Positions 9,285-19,900 of a stretch of 64,000 nucleotides of DNA are shown here, piece after piece. The notes below the pieces were generated by a model. The model saw only the letters and a list, made by a program, of their open reading frames with translations, was not told the origin of the DNA and did no database searches. The stretch is taken from assembly GCF_001894745.1 (NCBI RefSeq), contig NZ_BBYF01000002.1, forward strand, positions 372,001-436,000, read 5' to 3'. The stretch is from Paenibacillus sp. NAIST15-1. GTDB taxonomy: Bacteria > Bacillota > Bacilli > Paenibacillales > Paenibacillaceae. The position numbers and the translations under genes were made by a program. Numbering within the stretch: the stretch's first letter is position 1; every line of letters begins with the position of its first letter.

Positions 9285-9896
9285 ATGCAACCATTTACAT
9301 CATTGAACGGTCTTGTTGCCCCAGTTGATCGGGTCAACGTGGATACAGATGCAATCATTCCCAAGCAATTTTTGAAGCGTATTGAACGGAGCGGATTCGG
9401 CCAGTTCTTGTTCTACGAGTGGAGATTCGACGAGGCGGGCAACGTTATTCCTTCCTTCACCTTAAACCAGCCGCAATATGAAGGAGCTTCCGTATTACTG
9501 TCCCGTGCGAATTTCGGTTGCGGTTCTTCACGTGAGCATGCACCATGGGCGATTCTTGATTATGGCTTCCGCTGTGTTATTGCTCCATCATTCGCAGATA
9601 TTTTCTACAATAACTGCTTCAAGAATGGTATTCTTCCTATTAAGCTGTCAGAAGAGCAAGTTGATGAACTATTCCGTCGTGCAGCGGAGAAGGACGGCTA
9701 TCGTCTGGACGTGAATTTGGAAGAGAAGACAATTACGGATGAGTACGGATTGAACTACACTTTCGATCTGGATGAGCACCGTCGCCAATTTTTGCTGCAA
9801 GGTCTCGATGATATCGGATTGACGCTGAAGCATGAAGATGCAATTACTGCATACGAAGCTGCGAATGCGGGGCGTGTCGCTTACCCAGTCGTATAA
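9285..9896 (+). CDS. leuD: 3-isopropylmalate dehydratase small subunit
   Basis: 203 residues, the usual LeuD length. The N-terminus [20 protein letters not shown] and the swivelling-domain motif [15 protein letters not shown] are diagnostic. It supplies the substrate-recognition half of the LeuCD isomerase. GGGAGG lies 9 nt before the ATG, and the gene is cotranscribed with leuC. Confidence 0.97.
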   Translation: MQPFTSLNGLVAPVDRVNVDTDAIIPKQFLKRIERSGFGQFLFYEWRFDEAGNVIPSFTLNQPQYEGASVLLSRANFGCGSSREHAPWAILDYGFRCVIAPSFADIFYNNCFKNGILPIKLSEEQVDELFRRAAEKDGYRLDVNLEEKTITDEYGLNYTFDLDEHRRQFLLQGLDDIGLTLKHEDAITAYEAANAGRVAYPVV

Positions 9897-9902
9897 GCAC
9901 CG

Positions 9903-10400
9903 TTGACAATAGAAGGTATTACAATCCCTGGATTCGCTTCGGCGTTCCAGGGATTTGAAGACATTCAGTTTGCTGATGAGCAATTTGATGTGGTGATTAG
10001 TTCGCTAGCCTTTCATTGTATTGAGTCGTTCGATACGATTTGTGACAAAGTCTATCACAGCTTAAAACCAGGGGGCGTGTTTCTGTTCTCGGTGGAGCAT
10101 CCGATCTTCACTTCGCGCAATGAACAAGATTGGGTGTACGATGAGCAAGGGAATATCCTCCATTGGGCAGTGGATGGCTATCAGGATGAAGGGAAGCGTG
10201 AAACGGCCTTCTTAACGGAGGATGTCGTTAAGTATCATCGAACGTTTGCTACGTATATGAGTAACTTGATTGATGCGGGATTTACGATACATGCAGTGAA
10301 GGAGCCGACTCCATCTGAGAAAATGCTGCGAGAAATACCCGGGATGACTGATGAACTGCGCAGACCCATGTTCTTAATTATTTCTGCTACTAGAAGTTGA
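9903..10400 (+). pseudogene. 5'-truncated class I SAM methyltransferase
   Basis: The readable frame encodes the C-terminal two thirds of a class I methyltransferase: FADEQFDVVISSLAFHCI (motif IV region), the helix LKPGGVFLFSVEHPIF, and a C-terminal part with LIDAGFTIHAV and PMFLIISATR. The N-terminal part, including the glycine-rich SAM-binding motif I, is missing: upstream is leuD and a hairpin. The only start in frame is a TTG with no good ribosome binding site, and the first 15 or so codons lack similarity to the family. I read this as a remnant left by a deletion. A functional short protein is unlikely without motif I. Confidence 0.75.
9923..9955 (+). repeat. Perfect 10-bp hairpin just after leuD
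   Basis: AATCCCTGGA pairs perfectly with TCCAGGGATT around a 13-nt loop, 27 nt after the leuD stop. It could be the leuD terminator, but only a short TT follows the stem. It lies at the 5' end of the truncated methyltransferase reading frame, close to where recognisable homology begins. Confidence 0.5.
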
Positions 10401-10417
10401 TATTTTTAGAGAGGGTA

Positions 10418-10476
10418 GACCATTTTCTATTTGCACTTTTTGTATGATCAGGTGCGAAATAGAGAACGGTCTTTTT
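10418..10476 (+). terminator. Rho-independent terminator
   Basis: A long imperfect stem running from GACCATTTTCTATTTGCAC to its complement GTGCGAAATAGAGAACGGTC, followed by TTTTT. It closes the leuCD / methyltransferase-remnant transcript. Confidence 0.85.
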
Positions 10477-10700
10477 GTTGTTGTTACATATCCTGTCAAT
10501 ATTTATGTTCAAATGCGCAATTTTTGTCTTGCCATGTGGGAGTAGGTGATTTACAGTGAAAACAAGGGATATTTTAGCAGGTTTATTTTAGCCAAAAAAT
10601 GTAGAAACTACGCAACTTTTGTACTTTTTATACGTCTAATAATACGTCCGTTCTTAATAGACAAATAGAATAGTGCGGAACATGACGAAAGGATGTAGAG
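10477..10700. other. AT-rich intergenic stretch, no gene seen
   Basis: No convincing reading frame or structured RNA. It must hold the amidase promoter, but no pair of boxes with proper spacing stands out; a TTGTAC near 10618 lacks a good partner. Confidence 0.5.
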
Positions 10701-12206
10701 GTGAAGATGCAGAAAAAACAAAAATTTGCGGTTGGATTGCTATTAATGCTGTTGTGTTTAGTGTTTCCTACGCTGGGACAAGCTGCACCTAATACGAGCT
10801 TGTACTTGAATGGAAATTCTTTGGCGATGCCAGAGAACATTTTGATGCTGAACAATTCGGTCATGGTCCCGATTCGCGTCGTTTCTGAAGAGTTGGGTTA
10901 TAAGGTTGATTGGAATCAGAAGGCGAAGACGGTAGCTATAAATGATAATAGCAGAAGCATGAATCTCACCGTCAATCAGAAGACGGCGACAGTTGACAAC
11001 AAGAGTGTTACACTTGTTGCACCACCGGTTATTAAAGGCGAAACTACACTAGTCCCACTTCGTTTTATCGGGGAGAATATGGGGTTGAAAGTGGATTGGG
11101 ACAACTCAACCAAATCCGTGTACATGTTCACTTCCGACGAAGTAACGCCCCCAACACCTGATAAAGGCAATGAGGACAAGCCGACAAAGCCGGACAACGG
11201 CAATGGAGATAATGGCAGTAATGGTGGAGACCAAGCAAAGCCAGATAACAATACTTCAGTCGTTACGAACTTTTCTTTTGACAATAATCAATTACATATT
11301 GCTTTAGATCGTAATGTAAGACCGAGCATTATGACGATGGACAGCCCTAACCGGGTAGTTATTGATTTGCCGAATGCAGTGTTCTCGGACGAGTTCTATG
11401 AAAAATATAGTTTCAATAAAGATGGACAAGGGGAATATGTAGTATCAGATTACCCAGATGTTCAGCGCATTCGCTTTGCAATGTTCAGCGATAAGCCGAA
11501 TACAGCGCGCTTCGTTATTGATTTGAACTACCCGTTGAATGGTGAAGTCACACTGAATGATCAAGGTTTGACGACCATTTCGCTGAATCAAAAGAGTGGA
11601 AATGACGATGGGAACGGCAATGGCGGAACAACGAAACCACCTGTAACGCCAAACAAACCAAATGGTACTTATACCGTTGTGATTGATGCAGGCCATGGAG
11701 GCAAGGACTCCGGTGCGCTTAGCTTGACGAAGAAGACGGAAAAGGACTTTACTTTGTCACTTTCCTTGAAAGTCGGAGAACTGCTTCGTAAAGAAGATAA
11801 GATCAATCTTGTTATGACGCGCGAAGACGACTCATTCCCTGAATTATCGGATCGTTCATCGCTTGCGAACAAAATTGGTGCGGATATATTCGTATCGATA
11901 CATGGAAACAGCGCGAAAAATAGCCCTTCCGTAACAGGTACGGAGACGTTCTATTATCACAAGAGCAGCGAAGCATTTGCCAAGACGTTGCACAAAAATT
12001 TATTGAATGGAACGCAATTGAAGGATCGGGGTATCAAATTTGGAGATCTCCATGTCGTTCGGGAAACGAAGATGCCGTCGGCTCTGCTCGAAATAGGCTT
12101 TTTGACGAGCACGAATGACGAACCAAAAATGTATGACGACCAGTTCCAATGGCGCGTTGCGGAGAACATTGTCAAAGGGATTAAAGAATATTTGGGCGTA
12201 TCCTGA
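10701..12206 (+). CDS. Secreted N-acetylmuramoyl-L-alanine amidase with stalk and AMIN domains
   Basis: 501 residues. Order of parts: signal peptide (about 1-28); copper-amine-oxidase N-terminal-like stalk (about 30-145, with VMVPIRVVSEELGYKVDW and its repeat TLVPLRFIGENMGLKVDW); a linker rich in D, K, G and N; an AMIN domain (about 186-300, RPSIMTMDSPNRVVIDLP); a second linker; and a zinc Amidase_3 domain (about 327-498) with DAGHGG, VSIHGNS and the catalytic glutamate in LLEIGF. It cleaves the amide between muramic acid and the stem peptide. GTG 10701 follows AAAGGA at a normal distance; ATG 10707 is an alternative. Stalk plus AMIN suggests placement at septa or within the wall. Confidence 0.93.
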   Translation: MKMQKKQKFAVGLLLMLLCLVFPTLGQAAPNTSLYLNGNSLAMPENILMLNNSVMVPIRVVSEELGYKVDWNQKAKTVAINDNSRSMNLTVNQKTATVDNKSVTLVAPPVIKGETTLVPLRFIGENMGLKVDWDNSTKSVYMFTSDEVTPPTPDKGNEDKPTKPDNGNGDNGSNGGDQAKPDNNTSVVTNFSFDNNQLHIALDRNVRPSIMTMDSPNRVVIDLPNAVFSDEFYEKYSFNKDGQGEYVVSDYPDVQRIRFAMFSDKPNTARFVIDLNYPLNGEVTLNDQGLTTISLNQKSGNDDGNGNGGTTKPPVTPNKPNGTYTVVIDAGHGGKDSGALSLTKKTEKDFTLSLSLKVGELLRKEDKINLVMTREDDSFPELSDRSSLANKIGADIFVSIHGNSAKNSPSVTGTETFYYHKSSEAFAKTLHKNLLNGTQLKDRGIKFGDLHVVRETKMPSALLEIGFLTSTNDEPKMYDDQFQWRVAENIVKGIKEYLGVS

Positions 12207-12272
12207 TTCCATAAAAAATGCAACCTTTGACGATCTGTTGCGTTATGAACGATGTAAAGGAGGTCGTGCTTC

Positions 12273-12899
12273 ATGAAGACACGAAAATGGTGGGCACTTG
12301 CTGCCGCAGTTCTATCCATTACAATTATAAGTGCGTGCGGTGCTAAACCGACAACAAATGGAGCTACTCAATCTGAGCAGCCAACAGCTGAACAACCTAC
12401 GACGGAGCAGCCGACAACAGAGCAGCCGAACGAGGAAAAGCCGTCAGACGAGACAACGAAGCCTGAGCAGCCAACAACTGACAGAGGTCAAGGAACGAAG
12501 TCTGACAAGCAAGAAAAGTCGCTTGACGTATTTGTCTCTGATGATCAGCTGATGGAATTGAAGTCGTATAAGAAGATGATCCAGTTCTCTAATGATGACG
12601 AGAAATATGAAGCTGCACTTTCAGCGTTGAAGACATCTGACAATGATAAAGATATTCCGTTGTGGGAAAAGATCGACTTCAAATCTGTGAAAATGGATAA
12701 GGGAACGCTAGTCATTGACATTCATATTCCGGAAGAGGGTCATCTTGGAGCAGGCGGAGAGGCTTTTGCATTGGATGCTCTTACTAAAACGCTGTTCCAA
12801 TTCGATGAAGTAAAGGCAATTGATATTCTGGTAGATGGAAAGTCAGATGAAAGCTTGATGGGCCATGTTACGTTGAAACATCCAATCAAGCGTCCATAG
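12273..12899 (+). CDS. GerMN-domain lipoprotein
   Basis: 208 residues. A signal peptide ends in the lipobox ISAC, then comes a low-complexity linker of repeated EQPT units (about 30-75). The C-terminal domain resembles GerMN (sporulation and spore germination) by its pattern GTLVIDIHIPEE and the region ALDALTKTLFQFDEVKAIDILVDGK. GerMN proteins in Bacillus are spore-membrane or cell-envelope lipoproteins. AAAGGAGG precedes the ATG by 9 nt. It follows the amidase on the same strand by 66 nt, so the pair may form a cell-wall operon. Confidence 0.8.
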   Translation: MKTRKWWALAAAVLSITIISACGAKPTTNGATQSEQPTAEQPTTEQPTTEQPNEEKPSDETTKPEQPTTDRGQGTKSDKQEKSLDVFVSDDQLMELKSYKKMIQFSNDDEKYEAALSALKTSDNDKDIPLWEKIDFKSVKMDKGTLVIDIHIPEEGHLGAGGEAFALDALTKTLFQFDEVKAIDILVDGKSDESLMGHVTLKHPIKRP

Positions 12900-12947
12900 A
12901 GATCTGCACGAATCATGTAATTGAACAAAATAATACCAACAATTATT

Positions 12948-12980
12948 CAAGAACAGGGGCAGGAATTGCCCCTGTTCTTG
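12948..12980. terminator. 14-bp perfect hairpin between the GerMN gene and the SLH gene
   Basis: CAAGAACAGGGGCA and TGCCCCTGTTCTTG pair perfectly around GGAAT. Neither side has a proper T run, so it may be a weak terminator or an mRNA-stabilising stem ahead of the SLH gene. Confidence 0.5.
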
Positions 12981-13028
12981 TCGAAAAAGAACATCTTACG
13001 AAGAAATATATGTGGAAGGGGATGCATC

Positions 13029-15803
13029 ATGCAAATAAATTCTAAACCGTGTGTGCGCAAAGCGCGAGCATTAACAAGTGCATTATTGGCCGTATCCATG
13101 ATGCTGACGTCTATGCAATTCGCGATGGCAGCTGAATCAAATACCGCTACAAAGACAAATCAAGTTACATCAACTTCGAGTACAAGTCCGATATTCAGCG
13201 ATGTTAAGCTTGGTTATTGGGCAGAGAAACATATACATAAGCTTGCAGCATTGGATATTTTAAAGGGGAATAACGGCAAGTTCCGTCCTGGTGACGATGT
13301 AACGCAGCAGGAAGCCATCACAATGGCAATTCGCTATATGGGACTAGAGGGTGAATTGAATGCTGCAGATTCCGTAGCACTACCTGCTGATTTTAAGGTC
13401 GGGAATTTCTTCAAGCCGTATATTGTTCTGGCATTCCAAAAAGGGCTGTTGGAAAAAGAAGAAGAAATGGCGAAGCCGGATCCGAAGCAAGCATGGGGCG
13501 ATCAAAAGGCAACCCGTGAATGGGTGACGAAAATTTTGGTTCGTGCTGTAGGAAAACAAGCAGATGCAGAGCGTGCAAAGAACAAGAAGACGACATTTGC
13601 CGATAATAGCAAGATTAGCGCGTCTGCATTAGGATATGTCAACACTGCTGTTGATCTGGAATTGACTACGGGAATGAGCGGCAACAAATTCGAGCCGCAA
13701 GGCAAAGTAACGCGCGCGCAGCTTGCAACATTCTTCAGTCGCGGAGAAAAAGTATCTAAGGTAAAGCACGCATTCGAATCATTCGGTTATGTGATGAGCC
13801 TAACGGATCAAGAGATTCGCTTGTATACGGAAGAGGGCAAGACAGCAACCTTCCGCCGCGATAAAAACACGATGTACTACAAAAATGACAGCGAGCAGGC
13901 GATCAATGCCTCCGATATTGGCCTATACATGAAAATCCGTGTCGCTGGACAATCGGGAAGCGCGGCATATGTTGAATTATTAGACGCTGAACCGAAGGTG
14001 GAAACTTCAACGGTTAAGCTGAGGTATGTTGCGCCTTCAGAGAAGAAGCTGTATTTCACGAAGGATGGCACTGATGCATTGTCTGATATTGTGTACGACA
14101 ACAGCGCGACTGTATTCAAGGATGCCAGCGGCAACACGATCGATCCTTCTAAGCTGATGGCGGACAGTGAGCTTGTCATCAAGCGTGAAACGTTTACGAA
14201 TGAACGCAAAATTATTGAGGTTCAAGTAAAGTCTGGGCCTGTCAACAAATCGGCCAAAGGTACTATTACTTCTATTGATGTGAGAAACCGTTCCGTGACG
14301 ATCAAGAACGAACAAGGTGAGAGTGAAACCTACACGGTTTTGGAGGGAGCATACGTTCGGTATAAGGATCAATTGTTATCCGGTCTAAGCAGTATCAAGG
14401 AAAATGACAGCGTCAATTATACGGTGAAAAATAGCGTCGTAACGGAAATCGAATTGACAAATGCCCAACAAGTTACGATTTCTGGTACGCTGTACGAAAA
14501 AGGTGCGACGAAAACGAGCATCACGATCCGAAAAGAAAACAATGAACTCGTGGCGAAGCTGCTTGCTCGTGATGTAAAGATTGAAATTGACGGAATGAAC
14601 AATCCAACGTTCGACGATATTGTCGCAGGAGAATACGGAGATCGCGTCGAGCTGGCCATGAACAGCGAGGATCAGGTTGCCAACATCAAAGTAATGAACC
14701 GCAAGGCGGAAATGATAATTGGAGCTACAGTTGTAGATTTTGATAAAACGAACAAACTGTTAATGGTAACTGACGAGCGCAAAGAACCTCACGTCTTTAA
14801 GCTCACATACGAGACTCGCTTTGAGAATAACGGCTCCAAGGTTGGACTTGAGGATATCGCAAATCAGCTTAAGGATGGCAAACGCAAGGTGAATGTGCAA
14901 CATACGGCCAAAAACGCGCTTCTGGTGCAGCTCGTCAACAAATTCGAAGGAACATTCGTCTATGCAAGCTCTACCGCGAAGACAGTGACGATGAAGCTTG
15001 CGAACGGACAAACGGTAACATTGCCTTATAAGGGGACTGAGCTAAGCGTAGAAAAGTATGGGAAAAACAATGTGACCTTGAATGATGTGAATAATGGTGA
15101 TACAATAGTTGCCTACTTCACGGATGATCAATCCACACTATCGTCTCTCGCTGTTCGGCAAACGCTACAATTCGATATCGCGTATCGGGATGCGTCGGGG
15201 TATCGCCTTCGTCTGCGCTCGAGCGACTCGAAGGTTGAGGACTTTTATGTGGGAAATGCCAAGATCTATGATCTGAATAATAAAGAGATCAAGATTGCAG
15301 ACTTGAAGGATAATGACTATGTCAACGTTGTAATGGACGGACGTTCTATCGTGGAAGTGCGTCAAGTTCAAGTTACTTATGGCCGAGTAGAGTCTGTGGA
15401 TACAAACAACGGAACAATTCGAGTACGCGACAATGCTGGCTCCTTATCTGTGCACCAAGTAGGCAAGAACGCGCAAATTCAGGTTGATAATTCTTCTTCT
15501 ACTTCGAATTTGAGCGCTTTGAAAGAAGGAGACCGCGTAGAGGTACGCAAGGACACAAGCGATCTTTCAGCTGTGAAGCTGGTCAGCGGAATGAAGCGCA
15601 GCTTCTGGCGCTATAATTCAAATACAAATGAATTGTATGTAAAGCGCACGATGGCTGAAAACAATTATATATTCAAAGTTCATCCGAATGCATCTATTCA
15701 TTCGAAGGGCGAGAAAATCAGCCTGTCTTCCATTAAAGAAGATACCGATATTATGTTGTATATCATTAAGGATCAGGTTGTTGAAATCGAGAAAGTGTCT
15801 TAA
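13029..15803 (+). CDS. SLH-domain surface protein
   Basis: 924 residues from the ATG at 13029, chosen because GGAAGGGG precedes it and a proper signal peptide follows (cleavage near AMAAES). The frame is open upstream but lacks a signal. Three SLH modules occupy about 50-245: FSDVKLGYWAEKHIHKLAAL with FRPGDDVTQQEAI; a middle module; and FADNSKISASALGYVNTAVD with FEPQGKVTRAQLATFF. They bind pyruvylated secondary wall polymer. The remaining 680 residues are repeated small beta-rich modules of the kind GTITSIDVRNRSVTIKNEQG and YGRVESVDTNNGTIRVRDN. No catalytic motif is seen; a structural S-layer-associated role is likely. Confidence 0.9.
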   Translation: MQINSKPCVRKARALTSALLAVSMMLTSMQFAMAAESNTATKTNQVTSTSSTSPIFSDVKLGYWAEKHIHKLAALDILKGNNGKFRPGDDVTQQEAITMAIRYMGLEGELNAADSVALPADFKVGNFFKPYIVLAFQKGLLEKEEEMAKPDPKQAWGDQKATREWVTKILVRAVGKQADAERAKNKKTTFADNSKISASALGYVNTAVDLELTTGMSGNKFEPQGKVTRAQLATFFSRGEKVSKVKHAFESFGYVMSLTDQEIRLYTEEGKTATFRRDKNTMYYKNDSEQAINASDIGLYMKIRVAGQSGSAAYVELLDAEPKVETSTVKLRYVAPSEKKLYFTKDGTDALSDIVYDNSATVFKDASGNTIDPSKLMADSELVIKRETFTNERKIIEVQVKSGPVNKSAKGTITSIDVRNRSVTIKNEQGESETYTVLEGAYVRYKDQLLSGLSSIKENDSVNYTVKNSVVTEIELTNAQQVTISGTLYEKGATKTSITIRKENNELVAKLLARDVKIEIDGMNNPTFDDIVAGEYGDRVELAMNSEDQVANIKVMNRKAEMIIGATVVDFDKTNKLLMVTDERKEPHVFKLTYETRFENNGSKVGLEDIANQLKDGKRKVNVQHTAKNALLVQLVNKFEGTFVYASSTAKTVTMKLANGQTVTLPYKGTELSVEKYGKNNVTLNDVNNGDTIVAYFTDDQSTLSSLAVRQTLQFDIAYRDASGYRLRLRSSDSKVEDFYVGNAKIYDLNNKEIKIADLKDNDYVNVVMDGRSIVEVRQVQVTYGRVESVDTNNGTIRVRDNAGSLSVHQVGKNAQIQVDNSSSTSNLSALKEGDRVEVRKDTSDLSAVKLVSGMKRSFWRYNSNTNELYVKRTMAENNYIFKVHPNASIHSKGEKISLSSIKEDTDIMLYIIKDQVVEIEKVS

Positions 15804-15824
15804 ACTACGATTAGGTTCACTTCG

Positions 15825-15857
15825 AACCGTCTCACCTTAGCGGGTGAGACGGTTTTT
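15825..15857 (+). terminator. Rho-independent terminator of the SLH gene
   Basis: AACCGTCTCACC and GGTGAGACGGTT form a perfect stem around TTAGCG, followed by TTT. Confidence 0.92.
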
Positions 15858-15906
15858 AGATGTGAATAGTCAAGCAGAATGGATAGAAAGGTGAGGTGAC
15901 TTCCAG

Positions 15907-16602
15907 ATGGCAACAAGTGCCCGCGTCCGACATATCCTCGATACGATTGGTCAAATGTACCCTGACGCGCATTGCGAGTTGACTCACGCCAATCCGTTCG
16001 AATTGACAATTGCAGTCCTGTTGTCAGCGCAGTGCACGGACGAGACGGTGAACAAAGTAACAGCTACGCTGTTCCAGAAATATAAAACACCGGAAGACTA
16101 TCTAGCAGTTCCGCTTGAAGAGCTGGAGTCAGATATTCGGCGCATTGGCTTATTCCGCAACAAGGCCAAAAATATTCAAAAACTATGCCGCATGCTCATA
16201 GATAAATATGAGGGTGAAGTACCAAGAGAGCATGCTCAGCTAACAGAGCTTCCAGGTGTCGGCAGAAAGACGGCCAATGTGGTCGTATCCAACGCCTTCG
16301 GTGTTCCTGCAATGGCAGTGGACACACATGTCGAGCGCGTCTCCAAGCGCTTGCGACTTGCCAACGAAGACGATAGTGTGTTGGAAGTGGAGAAAAAGCT
16401 GATGCGTAAAATTCCCCGTGAGGAATGGACAGATACGCATCACCGGTTAATCTTTTTTGGACGTTATCATTGCAAAGCGCAATCCCCCAAATGTGACATT
16501 TGTCCGCTGTTAGATAGCTGTCGAGAGGGTAAAATACGTATGAAAGCGACCAAACCTAGAAAGACTGGAAACTATAAGAACGTGGATGGGAGTCGGTCGT
16601 GA
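15907..16602 (+). CDS. nth: Endonuclease III
   Basis: A DNA glycosylase and AP lyase for oxidised pyrimidines, 231 residues. The helix-hairpin-helix LPGVGRKTANVV holds the catalytic lysine, and VDTHVERVSKRL holds the catalytic aspartate. The C-terminal [4Fe-4S] site is complete with spacing C-x6-C-x2-C-x5-C. GGTGAGGTGA precedes the ATG. The 3' end overlaps the next small gene. Confidence 0.97.
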   Translation: MATSARVRHILDTIGQMYPDAHCELTHANPFELTIAVLLSAQCTDETVNKVTATLFQKYKTPEDYLAVPLEELESDIRRIGLFRNKAKNIQKLCRMLIDKYEGEVPREHAQLTELPGVGRKTANVVVSNAFGVPAMAVDTHVERVSKRLRLANEDDSVLEVEKKLMRKIPREEWTDTHHRLIFFGRYHCKAQSPKCDICPLLDSCREGKIRMKATKPRKTGNYKNVDGSRS

Positions 16603-16874
16603 TGAAATGTATTTCGGTATACACGAATGATTTTGAACAATTCTCTAATATTTATGAAAAGATTATGCAAACACCTATGCAAGAGGATGAAGAACGTGAG
16701 ATTGATGGCGTTACGGTATATGCAGCTGGACAAGTTCCTGATCAGTATGTAGAACGTATGCGTCAAAAACGTGATGTTGTCGTAATGCGCGTGAAAGATT
16801 CAGGCATTACTATTTTACAGCGCGGAGAACAATTCGAAATCATTCTCCCCGAACAGCAAAATATGGTACACTAG
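16602..16874 (+). CDS. Small conserved hypothetical protein
   Basis: About 90 residues. The start overlaps the nth stop (ATG 16602 or GTG 16599), so it is translated with nth. The sequence is alternating alpha/beta with acidic patches (MQEDEEREIDGVTVYA) and no catalytic motif I recognise. Its function is unknown. Its stop is next to a strong terminator, so nth and this gene form a two-gene unit. Confidence 0.75.
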   Translation: MKCISVYTNDFEQFSNIYEKIMQTPMQEDEEREIDGVTVYAAGQVPDQYVERMRQKRDVVVMRVKDSGITILQRGEQFEIILPEQQNMVH

Positions 16875-16920
16875 AAACCGAGTATAAGGCAAAAAGAGGA
16901 AGCCGATTACTCGGTTTTTT
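16875..16920 (+). terminator. Rho-independent terminator
   Basis: AAACCGAGTA and TACTCGGTTT pair around a 23-nt loop, and the T run continues to six residues. Confidence 0.88.
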
Positions 16921-16979
16921 CTATGCGCAAAAATGACAATTCGTGTTCCGTTAGGATAAAAGCGGTGAGGGAGACGTGA

Positions 16980-19900
16980 ATGGAGAAGATGAATGCGAGG
17001 TTGCACACCAATTCGGCCATTGTGGAAAGAGATAGCGATGAACTCGGAAAATGGCTGAAGCATACAGCGGATCAGATGCGGCATAGGGGAGATGTGCAGC
17101 ACGCCGAGAAGATGATTGAGCTTGCGAAGAAGTGGCAAGAAGCGATTGTGATGGTCACGTTTTGTGGACACTTTTCGGCAGGCAAGTCAAGTGTAATTAA
17201 TGCATTATGCGGCAAGCAGCTGCTTCCGTCGAGTCCGATTCCAACGAGTGCGAACGTGGTTACGCTCCGCTACGGAGAGCGTCAGGCGCGGGTTCTACGC
17301 AGATCTGAACAAGATGGAACGGTTCTTGAAGAGCCTGTGCAATTCGAGCAGCTGGATGATGTGTGCCGTGATGGTGCTGGTATAGAACGTGTCGTTCTTT
17401 TTGATGAAATTGATTGGATGAAGCAAGGCGTTGCTCTGCTGGATACACCCGGAGTAGATTCTACAGATGCGGCACATCGAGCAGCTACGGAGGAAGCCAT
17501 GCATCTGGCTGACATTGTGTTCTATGTGACGGACTATAATCACGTCCAGTCGGAGACGAACTTCGCATTCGCGAAGGAGGTTGCAGATGCAGGTAAGCCG
17601 CTTATCTGGATTGTGAATCAAATCGACAAGCACAGGGAGCAGGAGCTTACCTTCGAATCGTATCAGAGCGATGTCCGAAGTGCACTTGATGCATGGCAGT
17701 TGAAGCCCGAAGGCGTATTCTACATCTCTGTAAGGCAGCCAGAACATCCATTGAATGAATGGAATGCATTAGAAGCCTATGTTCGTCAGACGGCGAGAGA
17801 ACGGCTGCCGCTCGTTCGATATGGTATCTTACGTGCGGCACGTGAGCTCGTGTCTGCCCATGCAAAGGTTTTAAAGGAGCCGTTTGTAAGTAAACGTGAA
17901 CAGCTAGTGGAACGTATAGGCGACGAAGCCTCTTTGGCTGCTTGGAAGGAACAGCTGCATCTAACGGAACAGCGCATTGCAGAGCTTACAGCCCAGGAGC
18001 AGGAAGTAAATGCATCGTTCCAGAAGAAAGTGCAACAGCTGCTTAGTAATGCGAATGTTACGCCTGCAGTAATGCGTGAACAGGCGCAGCGATATTTAGA
18101 ATCCCGCAAGCCTGGCTTCAAGGTCGGTTTCTTATTCTCCAGTGCGAAGACAGACAATGAACGCACGCAACGACTGCAGTCCTTCACATCCATCTGGAAG
18201 GAAGGGTTGCGGGCAAATGTTGAGGTTCATCTCATCCAAATGATTCGCTCGCTGGCTGAAGAGGTAGGAGCAAACGAGCAGGAAGCATCGGCTGCGATGG
18301 AGCAAGCCATGCCTGATCTAGGTGATTCCTGGCTTGCTGATTCGGTGTCAGAGGGAGCGAGCGGTTCACCTGAGTATACCTTGAATTATTGCAGATCAAT
18401 AGCTGATGAAGCACGCGCGATGCTGCGTAGAGCCGCTTTGACAGTGGCAGAGCCATTACTAGAGATCAAGCTCCGTCAATATCGTGAAGAGCTTACGCGG
18501 GCAGAATCTAAGCTTGCTTCCATGAGCGAGCTCTCCCTCGAATTCTCGGAAGTGGAGAATCGACTACAAGCTACTACAGGGATCGAATCGGAATTGGTTC
18601 AAGCCATACAATTATGGCTGCCTGCTGATAAGCTGGAATGTGGCTGGATGGGTCTTCTTCCCGATATTCACAGCTTGAAGCAGCAAGCAAACAGCAAGGA
18701 GAAGGTAGTAGGCCAGCAGCATGCTGCAGAGGCCAGGAACCAGGAACGCGTTCGCAATGCTCCAGCCGAGAGTGGCATAATTGATCACGTACAGCAGAGA
18801 CGTTCAGATAAGCAAGCAATCGTTGAATCATGGTTGGAGTTGTCTACAGAGGCTGATGGGCTCGGGACAAGCGGCAATCTGGATAGACATGCCCAAGATC
18901 AATCTTTTGCAAAAGACTCTGAGCGCAATCTCACTACTGATCATGGGTCAGCTCCTAGTGGAACAGAACAGCGGTCAGAGGCTGCTGCTCCTAGCCAAGT
19001 TCGGGGCAAGCTAATCCATACAGCTCAGAAGCTGGAGCAAGCAGCAGGCGTGCTTGAACGGCTGGAATCGATGCAGATGCTCGCAGCAGAGATGCGGGAG
19101 AAGGCGAAGCGGCTTGACGAGAATCGCTTTACGGTTGCCTTGTTCGGTGCGTTCAGTGCAGGCAAATCATCGTTCGCGAACGCCCTTATCGGGCAAGATG
19201 CACTGCCAGTATCACCCAACCCGACAACAGCCGCAATTAATACGATCGAGGCAGCGACAGATGAGCATCCGCATGGCACGGCTCGCGTAACAATGAAGCG
19301 CGAAGCGAAGCTGCTTGATGACCTTCGCTATGCGCTAGAGACCTTGGGCGAGCCTAATGCATCCACCATGGATATGGATGAAGTGCTCCATTCGCTTGCG
19401 CGAATTCGTCCAGAGACAATTCATCCGTCTGGGCGGCCATATTATCGATTCATTCAGGCTGTGGATCGTGGGATAGATGAGGCTCGAGGCCTATTAGGTC
19501 AGGAGCTAATGGTTGATGAGGCACAGTATCGCTTATTTGTGAGTGATGAATCAAGATCAGCGTTCGTAGAGCGCATTGATTTGTTCATAGACAGTGAGCT
19601 TACGAGACAAGGCTTCGTATTCGTAGATACTCCGGGTGCGGATTCTATTAACGCGAGGCACACGGGTGTTGCATTTGAATACATGAAGCAGGCGGATATC
19701 ATATTGTTCGTGACGTACTATAACCATGCCTTCTCCCAAGCTGATCGACAGTTCCTTACGCAGCTGGGCCGGGTGAAGGATGCCTTTGAGCTTGATAAAA
19801 TGTTCTTTGTGGTCAATGCATCTGACCTTGCTGCCTCACCTGAAGAGCTGTCAAGTGTACTGGATTATGTGGAGGATCGTCTGCGCGAATTCGGTGTGCG

